64,000 nt of DNA, taken from Cloacimonetes bacterium UBA5614 (GTDB lineage Bacteria > Cloacimonadota > Cloacimonadia > Cloacimonadales > Cloacimonadaceae). The notes beneath the pieces were generated by a model, which was not told the DNA's origin, did not search any database, and saw only the letters and a program-made list of their open reading frames with translations. Below, one piece after another: positions 45,187 to 53,031 of the stretch. A program made the position numbers and the translations under genes. The stretch spans positions 248,001 through 312,000 of the forward strand of contig DIKQ01000013.1 in NCBI GenBank assembly GCA_002424605.1, read 5' to 3'. Every line of letters starts with the position of its first letter. Position 1 is the first letter of the stretch.

Positions 45187-47649
45187 CTATTTGATCCCTA
45201 TAATATGCAGCATCTCTTCAAAAGTGTGGGTTTCAGTTAATGAGCCCTCAGGCGTCAGATTGTCCTCTTGGGGCTCATTATTTTCAGTATCTGCTGTAGG
45301 GTGTTCAGTTGCATCGTTATCAGGCTTATCCGCTGTTTTATCTATTGCTTTTATCCCATGCTCTGCTATATCTGTTGGTACTGTTTCTCCATCTGTATCC
45401 TCTCTCTCGGGTATGCTGTCCATGACCTGCTGTTGCAGTTCCTCAATAACCTGGTTACTGCTAATAGGGGGTGGCGAAATCAGAGGTGGATTTTCAAACA
45501 ACTTGCCCGGGATCTCATTATTCTTGTCTGTGGTTATCTGACGGCTGGAGAGCTGTTGCAGAGAAGCTATTTGTCTATCCACAGCTTCCTGATTACTCAA
45601 GACCAGTGTCTTGGTACTCTGTTCTGTGTTCCTCTTTAGCTTCTTGATATGTTTACTTTCTTGATCCAGATCTTTGTAAGCGATGGGATTATCCATATCC
45701 AGCTTAATAAAGGGATGTTGGGCTCTTCTGAGCTCTGCCTGGCAGATGAACTTGTTTTCCTTAGTATAGACTAAGATCCAGCGGATATCGTTATAATCAT
45801 ACCTGATTAGACATGGCTTGCCGATATTATCGACCAGCTTCTCGTGCCAGTATAACATATGATTAAGCCGGATACCTTCACTTCTGATGCTCTTACGCTC
45901 CATAGCCAGCATCAGGAAGCTGAGTTTACCGGCTTCAATCAGTCTGTCTTGCTCTATTATTCCATTACTGAAGACCTCATAGGGTGTCCTGCGTTTTAGT
46001 CCAGCGTGGGGAGTATTGCCATAGAAGTGTCTCACATATAAGGCGATCATCTGCATAGTCTCTTCAATCGTGGGTGGTTTACTCTCAAATAGCTTCTTTG
46101 CCCATTTCTCATTGCGCATCAGGTTAGCCGGTTTATCAGGGATGGATGACCCCCTGAATGATGATATGAACCGTTCGAACTGTTCCTGGAAGGTCTTGAA
46201 GAACCGCTCGATCACCTTGGCTTTGGCATTATAGCTCTCGGCAAAGGATACCCCGATATTGAGTTGGGGGAAGATGCCACCCAGTTCAGTTACCAGGTCA
46301 TGATCCTCCCAACGCTCATTAAACAGCTTGGACTTGAAAGCCCTGCCATTATCCAGATAGACATACTTAGGCAGCACCGCCAATGGATAGTCAGGATGAT
46401 AGGTATGATAGACTGGATTAGATTCTAAAGCTTGGGTTTGATCATTATCTCTAGCTTGACTTTGAACTGGTTCGTTATCTTCTTTATCTAAATCGTTATC
46501 TCTAACTATCCCTGATCCGGGACTGTTCTTAGCCAGGATGGCGGCATTCAGGAAGCCGTTGCGGAAGGCTGCCAGGATATGCTGGCTATCCTCTGTGAAG
46601 GCTAATGAGGCTCCCACCGGATAACGGCTTGCCCAGTCCATCACCATGATCATGGTCATTCTCTGGGCTTTCCCGGTGGCAGGGTTCATGATATCAAAGC
46701 TCAGGACATGTCCATCCGCTACCCAGACATCTCCCACCTTAAGCAGACTGTCATCCCGGATAATGGATTTGATGATGCGTTCCGAAACATACTTACTACC
46801 TTCTCTGGCTTGGGCCCACTCTGCCGGGTGGTTATCCCGCCACTCCTCACACCAGCGTCTTAAGGTGCGTTCATCACTGGGTGACTCACAAAGCTGCAGA
46901 TTAACTACGTTCTTGAGGTGGGTAATGGCAGAGCCAATCTTGACCTTATTGGGATTGAGCAGCTTATTGAGCAGGAACTTCTGTTCAAAGTAAGTAACCT
47001 TTCTACCCCGGTTGGCATGTTTGTTCTTATGGATCAGGGCATACATATCACACCTGGACTCGAGATAGATATCCACCCAGGACCTGAGTGCCCGTTCCTT
47101 TCTCTTGCCTTTCAGCTTGAATAGCTCAGGCACCATCCGCTTATAATTGTAATCTTCGGTTATTCTCTGCCACTCTATCGTTCTGGTCTTGGTTCGGCTC
47201 AACCTATCTATCACTTCCGCACAGAACCGGGCATAAAGTTGAGCATCTCTGATACTGCTCAGTTTCTCAGTCTCGGTGGGAGTCAGGTCATAGAAGTCCA
47301 CCGGATAAGGGTCTATCCTGATCTCCTCGGGACTGGGTACGGGTGTTGTGTCGATCATCTCTCCATACTCAGAGAAGTCTGGCTTACCACTTTCACCACC
47401 ACTGTCATACTCTCTGGCATTCTGGTTGTATTCAGCCCGATAACGATTCAGCAGGTCAGGATCGGGAAGCTGGTCTGGGGTAAGGATGCCTTTCTTGACC
47501 AAGTAACCATTATTGGCGATCATACATCTGCCTCCGGGAGCTACCTGGATAGACAACCCCTGCTGTTGGATCAGATCCTGCAGTTCACTCAGCTTCTTAT
47601 TATACTCTTCCAGTTCCTTAGGGTAGCGAATTCTATCGTAGGGATACAT
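45187..47649 (-). CDS. MuA/TnsB-like DDE transposase
   Basis: 820 residues. The RNase H-fold core contains the catalytic triad D312 (WVADGHVLSF), D433 (VYLDNGRAF) and E481 (AKVIERFFKTF), followed by HAGLKRRTPYE and a C-terminal Mu-type beta-barrel (about 590-660). The last 150 residues are acidic and low in complexity and may contact the ATPase. The N-terminus lacks the separate winged-helix enhancer-binding domain of MuA; the upstream gene may supply it. It overlaps that gene by 17 bp. Confidence 0.93.
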   Translation of the reverse strand: MYPYDRIRYPKELEEYNKKLSELQDLIQQQGLSIQVAPGGRCMIANNGYLVKKGILTPDQLPDPDLLNRYRAEYNQNAREYDSGGESGKPDFSEYGEMIDTTPVPSPEEIRIDPYPVDFYDLTPTETEKLSSIRDAQLYARFCAEVIDRLSRTKTRTIEWQRITEDYNYKRMVPELFKLKGKRKERALRSWVDIYLESRCDMYALIHKNKHANRGRKVTYFEQKFLLNKLLNPNKVKIGSAITHLKNVVNLQLCESPSDERTLRRWCEEWRDNHPAEWAQAREGSKYVSERIIKSIIRDDSLLKVGDVWVADGHVLSFDIMNPATGKAQRMTMIMVMDWASRYPVGASLAFTEDSQHILAAFRNGFLNAAILAKNSPGSGIVRDNDLDKEDNEPVQSQARDNDQTQALESNPVYHTYHPDYPLAVLPKYVYLDNGRAFKSKLFNERWEDHDLVTELGGIFPQLNIGVSFAESYNAKAKVIERFFKTFQEQFERFISSFRGSSIPDKPANLMRNEKWAKKLFESKPPTIEETMQMIALYVRHFYGNTPHAGLKRRTPYEVFSNGIIEQDRLIEAGKLSFLMLAMERKSIRSEGIRLNHMLYWHEKLVDNIGKPCLIRYDYNDIRWILVYTKENKFICQAELRRAQHPFIKLDMDNPIAYKDLDQESKHIKKLKRNTEQSTKTLVLSNQEAVDRQIASLQQLSSRQITTDKNNEIPGKLFENPPLISPPPISSNQVIEELQQQVMDSIPEREDTDGETVPTDIAEHGIKAIDKTADKPDNDATEHPTADTENNEPQEDNLTPEGSLTETHTFEEMLHIIGIK

Positions 47650-48073
47650 ACTTCTTTACCGCCTGTTCGTTTTTCTTGATCTTACGGACAACTAGCTTGG
47701 TATTGGTTGCATCTGCCTTCTCTATGATCTCATTATCCATATAGACCAAGAAGACGCTTTTGTATCTGGGAGCATCCTCTTCAGTATCGGCATCCTGTTC
47801 CTGATTACTATCATTCCCTAAGATAATCTCTTCCTCAAACCAGAGGTCAGGTCGAATCAAAGTCTGCATGTACATACCAAACTCCAATTGGATCAGTTGC
47901 TCATCTGCCAGGATGAAGGTTTTCAAAGTCTTGCCCCTGACCGTGGGGATCTGATGCAATAGAGCTATCAGCTTATTGTCTTTGATCATCCGCCTGATCG
48001 TCTTAACCGACACCTTGAGTAGTAAAGCTACCCTGTCTATGGGTAGCCAGATAAAATCAACTCGATCACTCAT
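47633..48073 (-). CDS. Small HTH protein, possible detached MuA N-terminal domain
   Basis: 146 residues from the ATG at 48073, which has AAAGGAA about 7 bp upstream. The frame stays open to 48289, but that part is repetitive operator DNA and is rejected. An HTH occupies about 10-40 (LPIDRVALLLKVSVKTIRRM), and the rest is basic. Its 17-bp overlap with the transposase gene shows tight coupling. By position and content it may do the job of MuA domain I. Confidence 0.72.
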   Translation of the reverse strand: MSDRVDFIWLPIDRVALLLKVSVKTIRRMIKDNKLIALLHQIPTVRGKTLKTFILADEQLIQLEFGMYMQTLIRPDLWFEEEIILGNDSNQEQDADTEEDAPRYKSVFLVYMDNEIIEKADATNTKLVVRKIKKNEQAVKKYVSLR

Positions 48074-48097
48074 CTTTAATTCCTTTAGATAGAGTGA

Positions 48098-48226
48098 ACC
48101 ACTTGGACAAAGCCGAGATTTCCGTAAAATCTCCCTGACCACTTGGACAGATTGACCGCAAGGTAGACAGAGAGTACCTTCACCCCCTGCTTGTCCAACC
48201 CAAATCTCCCGATTTACCGGTTGGAC
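48098..48226. promoter_or_regulatory. Operator-like TTGGAC repeats upstream of the transposase operon
   Basis: ACCACTTGGACA occurs exactly at 48099-48110 and 48139-48150 (within a base), ACCGGTTGGACA near 48216-48227, and the inverse GTCCAA at 48193-48198. They lie in the leader of the transposase operon, facing the repressor gene. The rest of 48227-48524 is AT-rich and holds the divergent promoters; a weak hairpin GCACC/GGTGC lies at 48286-48315. Confidence 0.7.
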
Positions 48227-48524
48227 ACCTCCAAAATCACCTAATCCGACCCTCCGAATTAAGCTTTTCATGGTACTTTTCATAAGCACCTCCCTTTATA
48301 TAGTATTGGGGGTGCTACTTACCACCTGCGCCAAACTTGGGAAGTCCTTTCTGCCACTTAAAGCAACTTTTTTCATAACCTAAAAACCAGGGCTAATGCC
48401 AAGTATATTCACACTTTATACATATTCATTGACATATCACTTACCTCAATAAGGATAGGATCTGGCTATATTTTACTTGCCAAATAGATACTGTCAAGCA
48501 TGATGTTACCAAATGGAGCGTAAT

Positions 48525-49292
48525 ATGAGAAAAAAGACGATTGGCGACCGCCTGGCATACCTGATCAAGACCCTTGCAGTCAAGGATTACGAGTTCGCCG
48601 AAAAATACAAGATTTCCAGAGCTTCACTGATCAGGTATAAGCAAAATGAGCGATATCCCGATCCTGAGTTCTTATTAACCCTATCCAAGGAGAAGGTAAA
48701 CATCAACTGGTTACTTACAGGTAATGGCAGTATGTATGTCAAAGATGAGTTTGAGGAGTTTATCAAGCACAGTTCTCAGATCAGAGACTTAGAACCTAAT
48801 CCACCGAAGCAGCCCAAAGTAGTCAAAGCCGGAAAGTCTGAACAAAATACCTATTCAGAGCTAGATATTAAAGCAACATCCCGAACCGTAACCTTACCCA
48901 TAGCGGGGGATATAGCTGCTGGCTCACCTTTGGAGATACCCGATCAGTATGGGATGAGTGGAGAGATAGAACTGCCCAAAACCTATTTACCCGGTAATCC
49001 TAGGAACTATATAGTATTCCAGGTTAATGGCAGGAGTATGGAGCCTATCATCCAGCATGCGGACATTGTCATCATCAAAGCCAATCCGATCTGGGAACTG
49101 GCTGATAATCAAGTGGCAGCCGTTCGAACCAGTGACGGTGTCACGCTCAAGAAAGTCCAGATCGATCACCAAAGGGAGCAGGTCATCCTGCAACCCTTCA
49201 ATTTAGACTTTCCGGTTCTGGTTTTAGACTCGGATTGGAACTCTGACGCATCTCTGATCGGCACAATTGCACTTCAGTTGCGCCTTTACTAA
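48525..49292 (+). CDS. C1/LexA-type repressor with S24 self-cleaving domain
   Basis: 255 residues from ATG 48525 with GGAG upstream. N-terminal HTH (about 8-45) followed by a linker and a peptidase S24 domain: probable cleavage site between A132 and G133 in DIAAGSPLE, nucleophile S171 (NGRSMEP) and general-base Lys at 209 or 210 (VTLKK). Such proteins cut themselves when RecA is activated by DNA damage, so transposition is probably SOS-induced. It diverges from the transposase operon and is nearest the right end. Confidence 0.9.
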   Translation: MRKKTIGDRLAYLIKTLAVKDYEFAEKYKISRASLIRYKQNERYPDPEFLLTLSKEKVNINWLLTGNGSMYVKDEFEEFIKHSSQIRDLEPNPPKQPKVVKAGKSEQNTYSELDIKATSRTVTLPIAGDIAAGSPLEIPDQYGMSGEIELPKTYLPGNPRNYIVFQVNGRSMEPIIQHADIVIIKANPIWELADNQVAAVRTSDGVTLKKVQIDHQREQVILQPFNLDFPVLVLDSDWNSDASLIGTIALQLRLY

Positions 49293-49331
49293 TCTGATCC
49301 CTTTCTAAAAAAATGTGGTCTTTCCAAACCT

Positions 49332-49406
49332 AGTCCAAACCACTCGCTAATTTGCAGCATAAGTGTCACGAAACAGTCCAAACAAGTCCAAACAACCACT
49401 TGGACA
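49332..49406. promoter_or_regulatory. TTGGAC-family repeats near the right end
   Basis: GTCCAA occurs at 49333-49338, 49376-49381 and 49386-49391, and the full ACCACTTGGACA at about 49395-49406, matching the copies upstream of the transposase operon. The gene-free stretch 49293-49574 also holds the right transposon end and the arsR promoter region. Confidence 0.7.
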
Positions 49407-49501
49407 AGTCTAAAGCCAGTCCATCCTAACTCGCCACCCCATAAAGCAATAACTCAATTTGTCCACCTGTCACTCTCTGCAACTTTGGGTGTCACTTTGT
49501 A
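49351..49501 (-). repeat. Right transposon end with three transposase-binding sites
   Basis: Read on the minus strand: GTGACA at 49490-49495 and 49468-49473 (22 bp apart, with TGCAGA between) and an inner site at 49364-49369 followed by TGCAAA (49351-49356) after 7 bp. Spacing and sequence match the left end. Confidence 0.9.
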
Positions 49502-49506
49502 GCCGG
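49502..49506. repeat. Target-site duplication, right copy (GCCGG)
   Basis: Directly follows the last element base and equals 14784-14788. Confidence 0.92.
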
Positions 49507-49529
49507 AAGAAAAAGCTTGACGAGTTTGG

Positions 49530-49545
49530 CTATTTGGCGAAATAG
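49530..49545. promoter_or_regulatory. Probable ArsR operator
   Basis: Perfect dyad CTATTT-GGCG-AAATAG, ending 32 bp before the arsR start. TTGACG at 49517-49522 may be the -35 box, with the dyad covering the promoter. The transposon end lies only 15 bp upstream of that box. Confidence 0.6.
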
Positions 49546-49577
49546 GAAAATAGAAGAAAATATCAACCGAGGATATG

Positions 49578-49871
49578 ATGACAGATAACGCCAAATACGA
49601 CCAGATGGCTGTGATTATGAAAGCCATGGCGCATCCCACCCGCTTGTTTATCCTGGATAAACTGAGTGAAAAAGAACACTGCGTCTGCGAACTGCAGGAG
49701 CTGATAGGAGCCGATATGTCCACGGTTTCCAAGCATCTGTCAGTGCTGAAAAACGCCGGCATCATCGACAACCGCAAACAGAACAACCAGGTATTTTACA
49801 GCCTGATTTGCCCCTGCGTGCTGGATGTCTATCAGTGCGTAATCGAAGTTAATAAACTGAAGAAATACTAA
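49578..49871 (+). CDS. arsR: ArsR/SmtB-family metalloregulator
   Basis: 97 residues. ATG 49578 is preferred to the ATG three bases earlier because of the spacing to GAGGA. Winged helix: AHPTRLFILDKLSEKEHCVC, ELQELIGADMSTVSKHLSVL. The CVCEL pair of cysteines in helix 3 is the arsenite/antimonite site of classical ArsR. It would repress the operon until As(III) binds. First gene of an eight-gene arsenic operon, 13 bp before the permease. Confidence 0.93.
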   Translation: MTDNAKYDQMAVIMKAMAHPTRLFILDKLSEKEHCVCELQELIGADMSTVSKHLSVLKNAGIIDNRKQNNQVFYSLICPCVLDVYQCVIEVNKLKKY

Positions 49872-49884
49872 ATAGAGGTTTGAG

Positions 49885-51195
49885 ATGAGCGAAAAATGGA
49901 AAGAGCTGAAGATATTGCTGATAATGCTGGGAGTGTTTGCGGCGGCATACTTTCTGCCCTTCACATCAGCAAGGTTTCTGAATGGCTTGCATGAGGCGTT
50001 TTTCATGCTGCAGGAATATGCACAGCTGCACGTGCTGTTGTGCCTGATACCTGCCTTGTTCATAGCGGGCGCTGTGAGTGTGTTTATCAGCAGCGATTCC
50101 GTCATGCGTTTTCTGGGCGCAAAGGCCCCCAAATGGCTGGCATACAGCGTGGCGTCCGTATCAGGAGCCATCCTGGCTGTCTGCTCCTGCACGATTTTAC
50201 CGCTCTTCAGCGGAATCTACAAACGCGGAGCGGGACTGGGCCCTGCCATCGCATTCCTCTATTCGGGACCTGCCATAAACGTTTTGGCGATTGTGATGAC
50301 AGCCCGGATTCTGGGACTGCAGATGGGTATCGCCAGGACTGTGGGAGCGGTGGTTTTCAGTGTGGTCATCGGCTACATTATGCACCTGCTGTTCCGCAAA
50401 GAAGAGCAAGTCCGGCAGGATAATCTGATGAATTTCGGTTCGGACGAAAAAGGCAGGCCTCTGTGGCAGACCATCGTCCACTTCGGTCTGATGATACTTA
50501 TCCTGATAGTGCTGAACTGGGCAAAACCCAATAGTCAAACAGCGTCGCTTTTTATGAACTGGATGTATTACAACAAATGGCTGGTGACCGGTCTGATAGC
50601 ACTCCTGTTTGGCGTCTCTTTGACCGTGTTTTATGGTTTCAAGCTGTGGAAAGTAATCGTTACAGCCGCTATTGTCTGGCTGATTGGTTTTTTATATTCC
50701 AGCCAACCTTTGATTCCTTTTGTGATGGGCGTTTTCCTGTTCAGCGTCTGGCTGTTGCTGGAAAAGGGTGAACTCAGGACCTGGCTGGATTCGACCTGGG
50801 ATTTTGCCAAGCTGATTATCCCTCTGCTCTTCATCGGCGTAATGATTGCGGGTTCCCTGCTGGGGCATCCGGGTCAGGAAGCCTGGGTGCCTTCCCGCTG
50901 GATAGAAATGGCAGTGGGCGGAAACTCCCTCTTGGCAAACTTCTTTGCTTCCATCTCGGGAGCATTCATGTATTTCGCCACCCTGACGGAAGTCCCGATA
51001 TTGCAGGGGCTTTTGGGCAGCGGAATGGGCAAGGGACCTGCTCTGGCTTTACTGCTGGCAGGGCCGGCGCTGTCGCTTCCCAGCATGCTGGTGATTAATA
51101 CAGTCCTGGGCTTGAAAAAGACGGCTGCGTTCGTAACATTGGTGGTAATATTTTCCACCGTCACAGGATATTTCTTTGGAGTGTTTTTCGTATGA
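49885..51195 (+). CDS. arsP: ArsP-type permease (UPF0718)
   Basis: 436 residues, about ten membrane helices. The family signature is VCSCTILPLFSGIYKRGAGL then GPAIAFLYSGPAINVLAI, with the repeated half later (TLTEVPILQGLLGSGMGKGP). Homologues export trivalent organoarsenicals or other thiol-reactive substrates. Overlaps the next gene by 4 bp. Whether the substrate is methyl-arsenite or a thiol-linked arsenic species is not settled by sequence. Confidence 0.85.
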   Translation: MSEKWKELKILLIMLGVFAAAYFLPFTSARFLNGLHEAFFMLQEYAQLHVLLCLIPALFIAGAVSVFISSDSVMRFLGAKAPKWLAYSVASVSGAILAVCSCTILPLFSGIYKRGAGLGPAIAFLYSGPAINVLAIVMTARILGLQMGIARTVGAVVFSVVIGYIMHLLFRKEEQVRQDNLMNFGSDEKGRPLWQTIVHFGLMILILIVLNWAKPNSQTASLFMNWMYYNKWLVTGLIALLFGVSLTVFYGFKLWKVIVTAAIVWLIGFLYSSQPLIPFVMGVFLFSVWLLLEKGELRTWLDSTWDFAKLIIPLLFIGVMIAGSLLGHPGQEAWVPSRWIEMAVGGNSLLANFFASISGAFMYFATLTEVPILQGLLGSGMGKGPALALLLAGPALSLPSMLVINTVLGLKKTAAFVTLVVIFSTVTGYFFGVFFV

Positions 51196-51899
51196 TAATG
51201 GCGATATTTGAAAAGCTTACCATGGCTTTGTATTCCAGTCCGGCGCTGGCTTTGGGCGCTGCCTTTTTCTGGGGAATCCTGAGCATTTTGCTCAGCCCCT
51301 GCCATCTGGCAAGCATACCTCTGATAGTGGGGTTCCTGGACGGCCAGAAGGATATGAATACAAGAAAAGCGCTGAAACTGTCCACTTTCTTTACAATCGG
51401 CATCCTGCTGATGATGGCAATTATCGGGCTGATTACCGGACTGCTGGGACGCCTGATGGGAGACATCGGCAGCTGGGTGGAACCCGCTGTGGGAGTGGTC
51501 TTCATCCTTATGGCATTCTTCATTGCTGATATCATCAAAATGCCCACTTTCCTCAATCACAAGATGAGCCAAAAGTCCGGCAAAGGCGTCTGGGCAGCCC
51601 TGACGCTTGGTTTCCTGCTGGGAATTGCTTTGGGACCCTGTTCATTTGCATTTATGGCGCCGATTCTGGGCATTGTCTTCACCTCGGCGGGGACGCAGTT
51701 CCTCTTTGCTTTGGCCCTGGTGGCAGCATACATCATCGGGCATTGCCTGGTGATAATCCTAGCCGGGACTTTTGCCGGAGCGGTGCAGAGTTATTTGCAC
51801 TGGACAAGTAAATCCAAAGGAACAAAAATCGTAAGAATCATCTGCGGCATCCTGATTTTCGTTGCGGGCTGGTATTTAATCCTGAAAAAATATATCTAA
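51192..51899 (+). CDS. CcdA-like thiol-disulfide membrane transporter
   Basis: 235 residues with six membrane helices. Two cysteine-containing turns, LLSPCHLASIPLIVGF and LGPCSFAFMAPILG, are the redox-active pair of the CcdA/DsbD family, which passes electrons from cytoplasmic thioredoxin across the membrane. Located between ArsP and two thioredoxin-like proteins, it probably reduces the exported one. Confidence 0.9.
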   Translation: MIMAIFEKLTMALYSSPALALGAAFFWGILSILLSPCHLASIPLIVGFLDGQKDMNTRKALKLSTFFTIGILLMMAIIGLITGLLGRLMGDIGSWVEPAVGVVFILMAFFIADIIKMPTFLNHKMSQKSGKGVWAALTLGFLLGIALGPCSFAFMAPILGIVFTSAGTQFLFALALVAAYIIGHCLVIILAGTFAGAVQSYLHWTSKSKGTKIVRIICGILIFVAGWYLILKKYI

Positions 51900-51913
51900 A
51901 ACGGAGGTAACAA

Positions 51914-52153
51914 ATGGTTATCAAAATACTGGGCACGGGCTGTGCCAAATGCAAGAAACTGGAAGAAAACGCCAGGACTGCCATTGCCGAAGCCGGCATT
52001 GACGCCGGTATTGAAAAGGTCACGGACCTTGATAAAATCATGGACTATGGAGTGATGATGACACCTGCCCTCGTGATTGACGAAAAGGTCGTTTCGGCAG
52101 GCAAACTGCTCTCACCCAGCGAAATCAAACCGATGTTAACCAAAGGAATATAG
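51914..52153 (+). CDS. Small thioredoxin-fold (redox-active disulfide) protein
   Basis: 79 residues, cytoplasmic, with C10-A-K-C13 in GTGCAKCKKL and the conserved MMTPALVIDEKVV cis-proline loop. GGAGGT precedes the ATG. It is probably the electron donor or acceptor for CcdA or ArsC. Confidence 0.92.
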   Translation: MVIKILGTGCAKCKKLEENARTAIAEAGIDAGIEKVTDLDKIMDYGVMMTPALVIDEKVVSAGKLLSPSEIKPMLTKGI

Positions 52154-52154
52154 T

Positions 52155-52592
52155 ATGATAGAAGAAAAAGATACCTGCTCCTGCTCCTGCGGTTGCGACA
52201 CTGAAACCACGGGAAGCTGTTCCGACGGATGCGTTACCAATGACGCTCCCACCAGCGTTTACGCCTGTGCAGGCGCCAGCAATGTGGGCGTTATATCCTT
52301 TGAACTGACCAAAGCTCTGCACACCGCGGGACGCTATAAGATGGGTTGCTCCGTCTGCGTCGGCGGGGGAGATTGCGGTTGCGGCGGAACTGTGACTCCG
52401 CAAGGCAGGAAAGACCTCCTGATTGACGGCTGCAAGGCCTCCTGCCTGAAGAAGATGTTCCAGAAAAAAGGCATCACCAATTTTGACCATGTCATCGTTA
52501 CCCAGCTTGGCGTCAAAAAGGAAGGCACCTTTGACATCGAGCCGGGTCTGATAGAAAAGCTCATGGACAAACTGCTACAAAAAGGATTATGA
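52155..52592 (+). CDS. DGC-domain cysteine-rich protein
   Basis: 145 residues. A Cys-rich N-terminus (CSCSCGCDTETTGSCSDGC) leads into the DGC domain: ACAGASNVGVISFELTKAL, MGCSVCVGGG and IDGCKASCLKKMF. The DGC family is annotated as putative zinc-binding and often occurs with thioredoxin and ArsP genes. Arsenic or metal binding by its many thiols is plausible. It starts 1 bp after the previous stop. Confidence 0.85.
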   Translation: MIEEKDTCSCSCGCDTETTGSCSDGCVTNDAPTSVYACAGASNVGVISFELTKALHTAGRYKMGCSVCVGGGDCGCGGTVTPQGRKDLLIDGCKASCLKKMFQKKGITNFDHVIVTQLGVKKEGTFDIEPGLIEKLMDKLLQKGL

Positions 52593-52593
52593 T

Positions 52594-53031
52594 ATGAAAA
52601 AGCGCTTTAGTACAATTGTCCTTGTTCTCGTTCTGCTGCTTCCTGCGGTGCTTTCCTGCCAGACACAGGCAAAGAAAGCAGTTCCTGTAAAAGAGAAAGC
52701 AGTTCCACCCGTGACTTTTATTGAGCTGGGCTCCGTAAATTGCGTGCCTTGCAAGATGATGAAACCTGTCATGGAGCAGATTGAAAAGGAATACGGAGAC
52801 AGCATCAAAGTCGTATTTTATGATGTTTGGCAAGCCAAGGACAAGCCGATGGCAACCAAGTATAAAGTCCGCGTGATTCCCACCCAGGTGTTTTTGGACA
52901 GGGACGGCAAGGAGTTTCACCGCCACGAGGGCTTTTATCCTGCTGAGGAGATTATGAAGGTGGTAGATAAGCAGCTTAGCATCAAACGCAGCACGAAACA
53001 GGGAGACAAGGATGCAGCTAAAGCCAATTAA
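52594..53031 (+). CDS. Exported thioredoxin-like lipoprotein
   Basis: 145 residues. Signal with lipobox-like AVLSC22; thioredoxin fold with active site VNC50VPC53KMMKP and cis-Pro VIPTQVF. Probably a periplasmic reductant fed by the CcdA-like protein. Its end overlaps the start of the arsenite pump gene by 20 bp. Confidence 0.9.
   Translation: MKKRFSTIVLVLVLLLPAVLSCQTQAKKAVPVKEKAVPPVTFIELGSVNCVPCKMMKPVMEQIEKEYGDSIKVVFYDVWQAKDKPMATKYKVRVIPTQVFLDRDGKEFHRHEGFYPAEEIMKVVDKQLSIKRSTKQGDKDAAKAN

Larger units (their letters stand above)
14789..49501. mobile_element. Complete Mu/Tn7-superfamily transposon carrying a defence island
   Basis: 34,713 bp. The left end reads TGAAAAGTGACA and the right end, on the other strand, TACAAAGTGACA; both continue with GTGACA-N8-TGCA(A/G)A-N2-GTGACA. 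A perfect GCCGG duplication flanks the element. The transposition genes (43959-48073) and a repressor (48525-49292) lie at the right end, and everything from 15036 to 43846 is cargo devoted to nucleic-acid recognition and cleavage. Cargo DNA is visibly richer in A+T than either flank. No TniQ, TnsA, CRISPR or phage structural gene was found, so it is neither a CAST nor a prophage. Confidence 0.93.

Noticed and set aside
48074..48289. N-terminal extension of the small HTH protein
   Set aside because: The stretch is made of operator-like repeats, and a good ribosome site precedes the internal ATG at 48073.
14789..49501. CRISPR-associated transposon or Mu-like prophage
   Set aside because: No TniQ, Cas or crRNA-like repeat for the former, and no capsid, tail or lysis genes for the latter.
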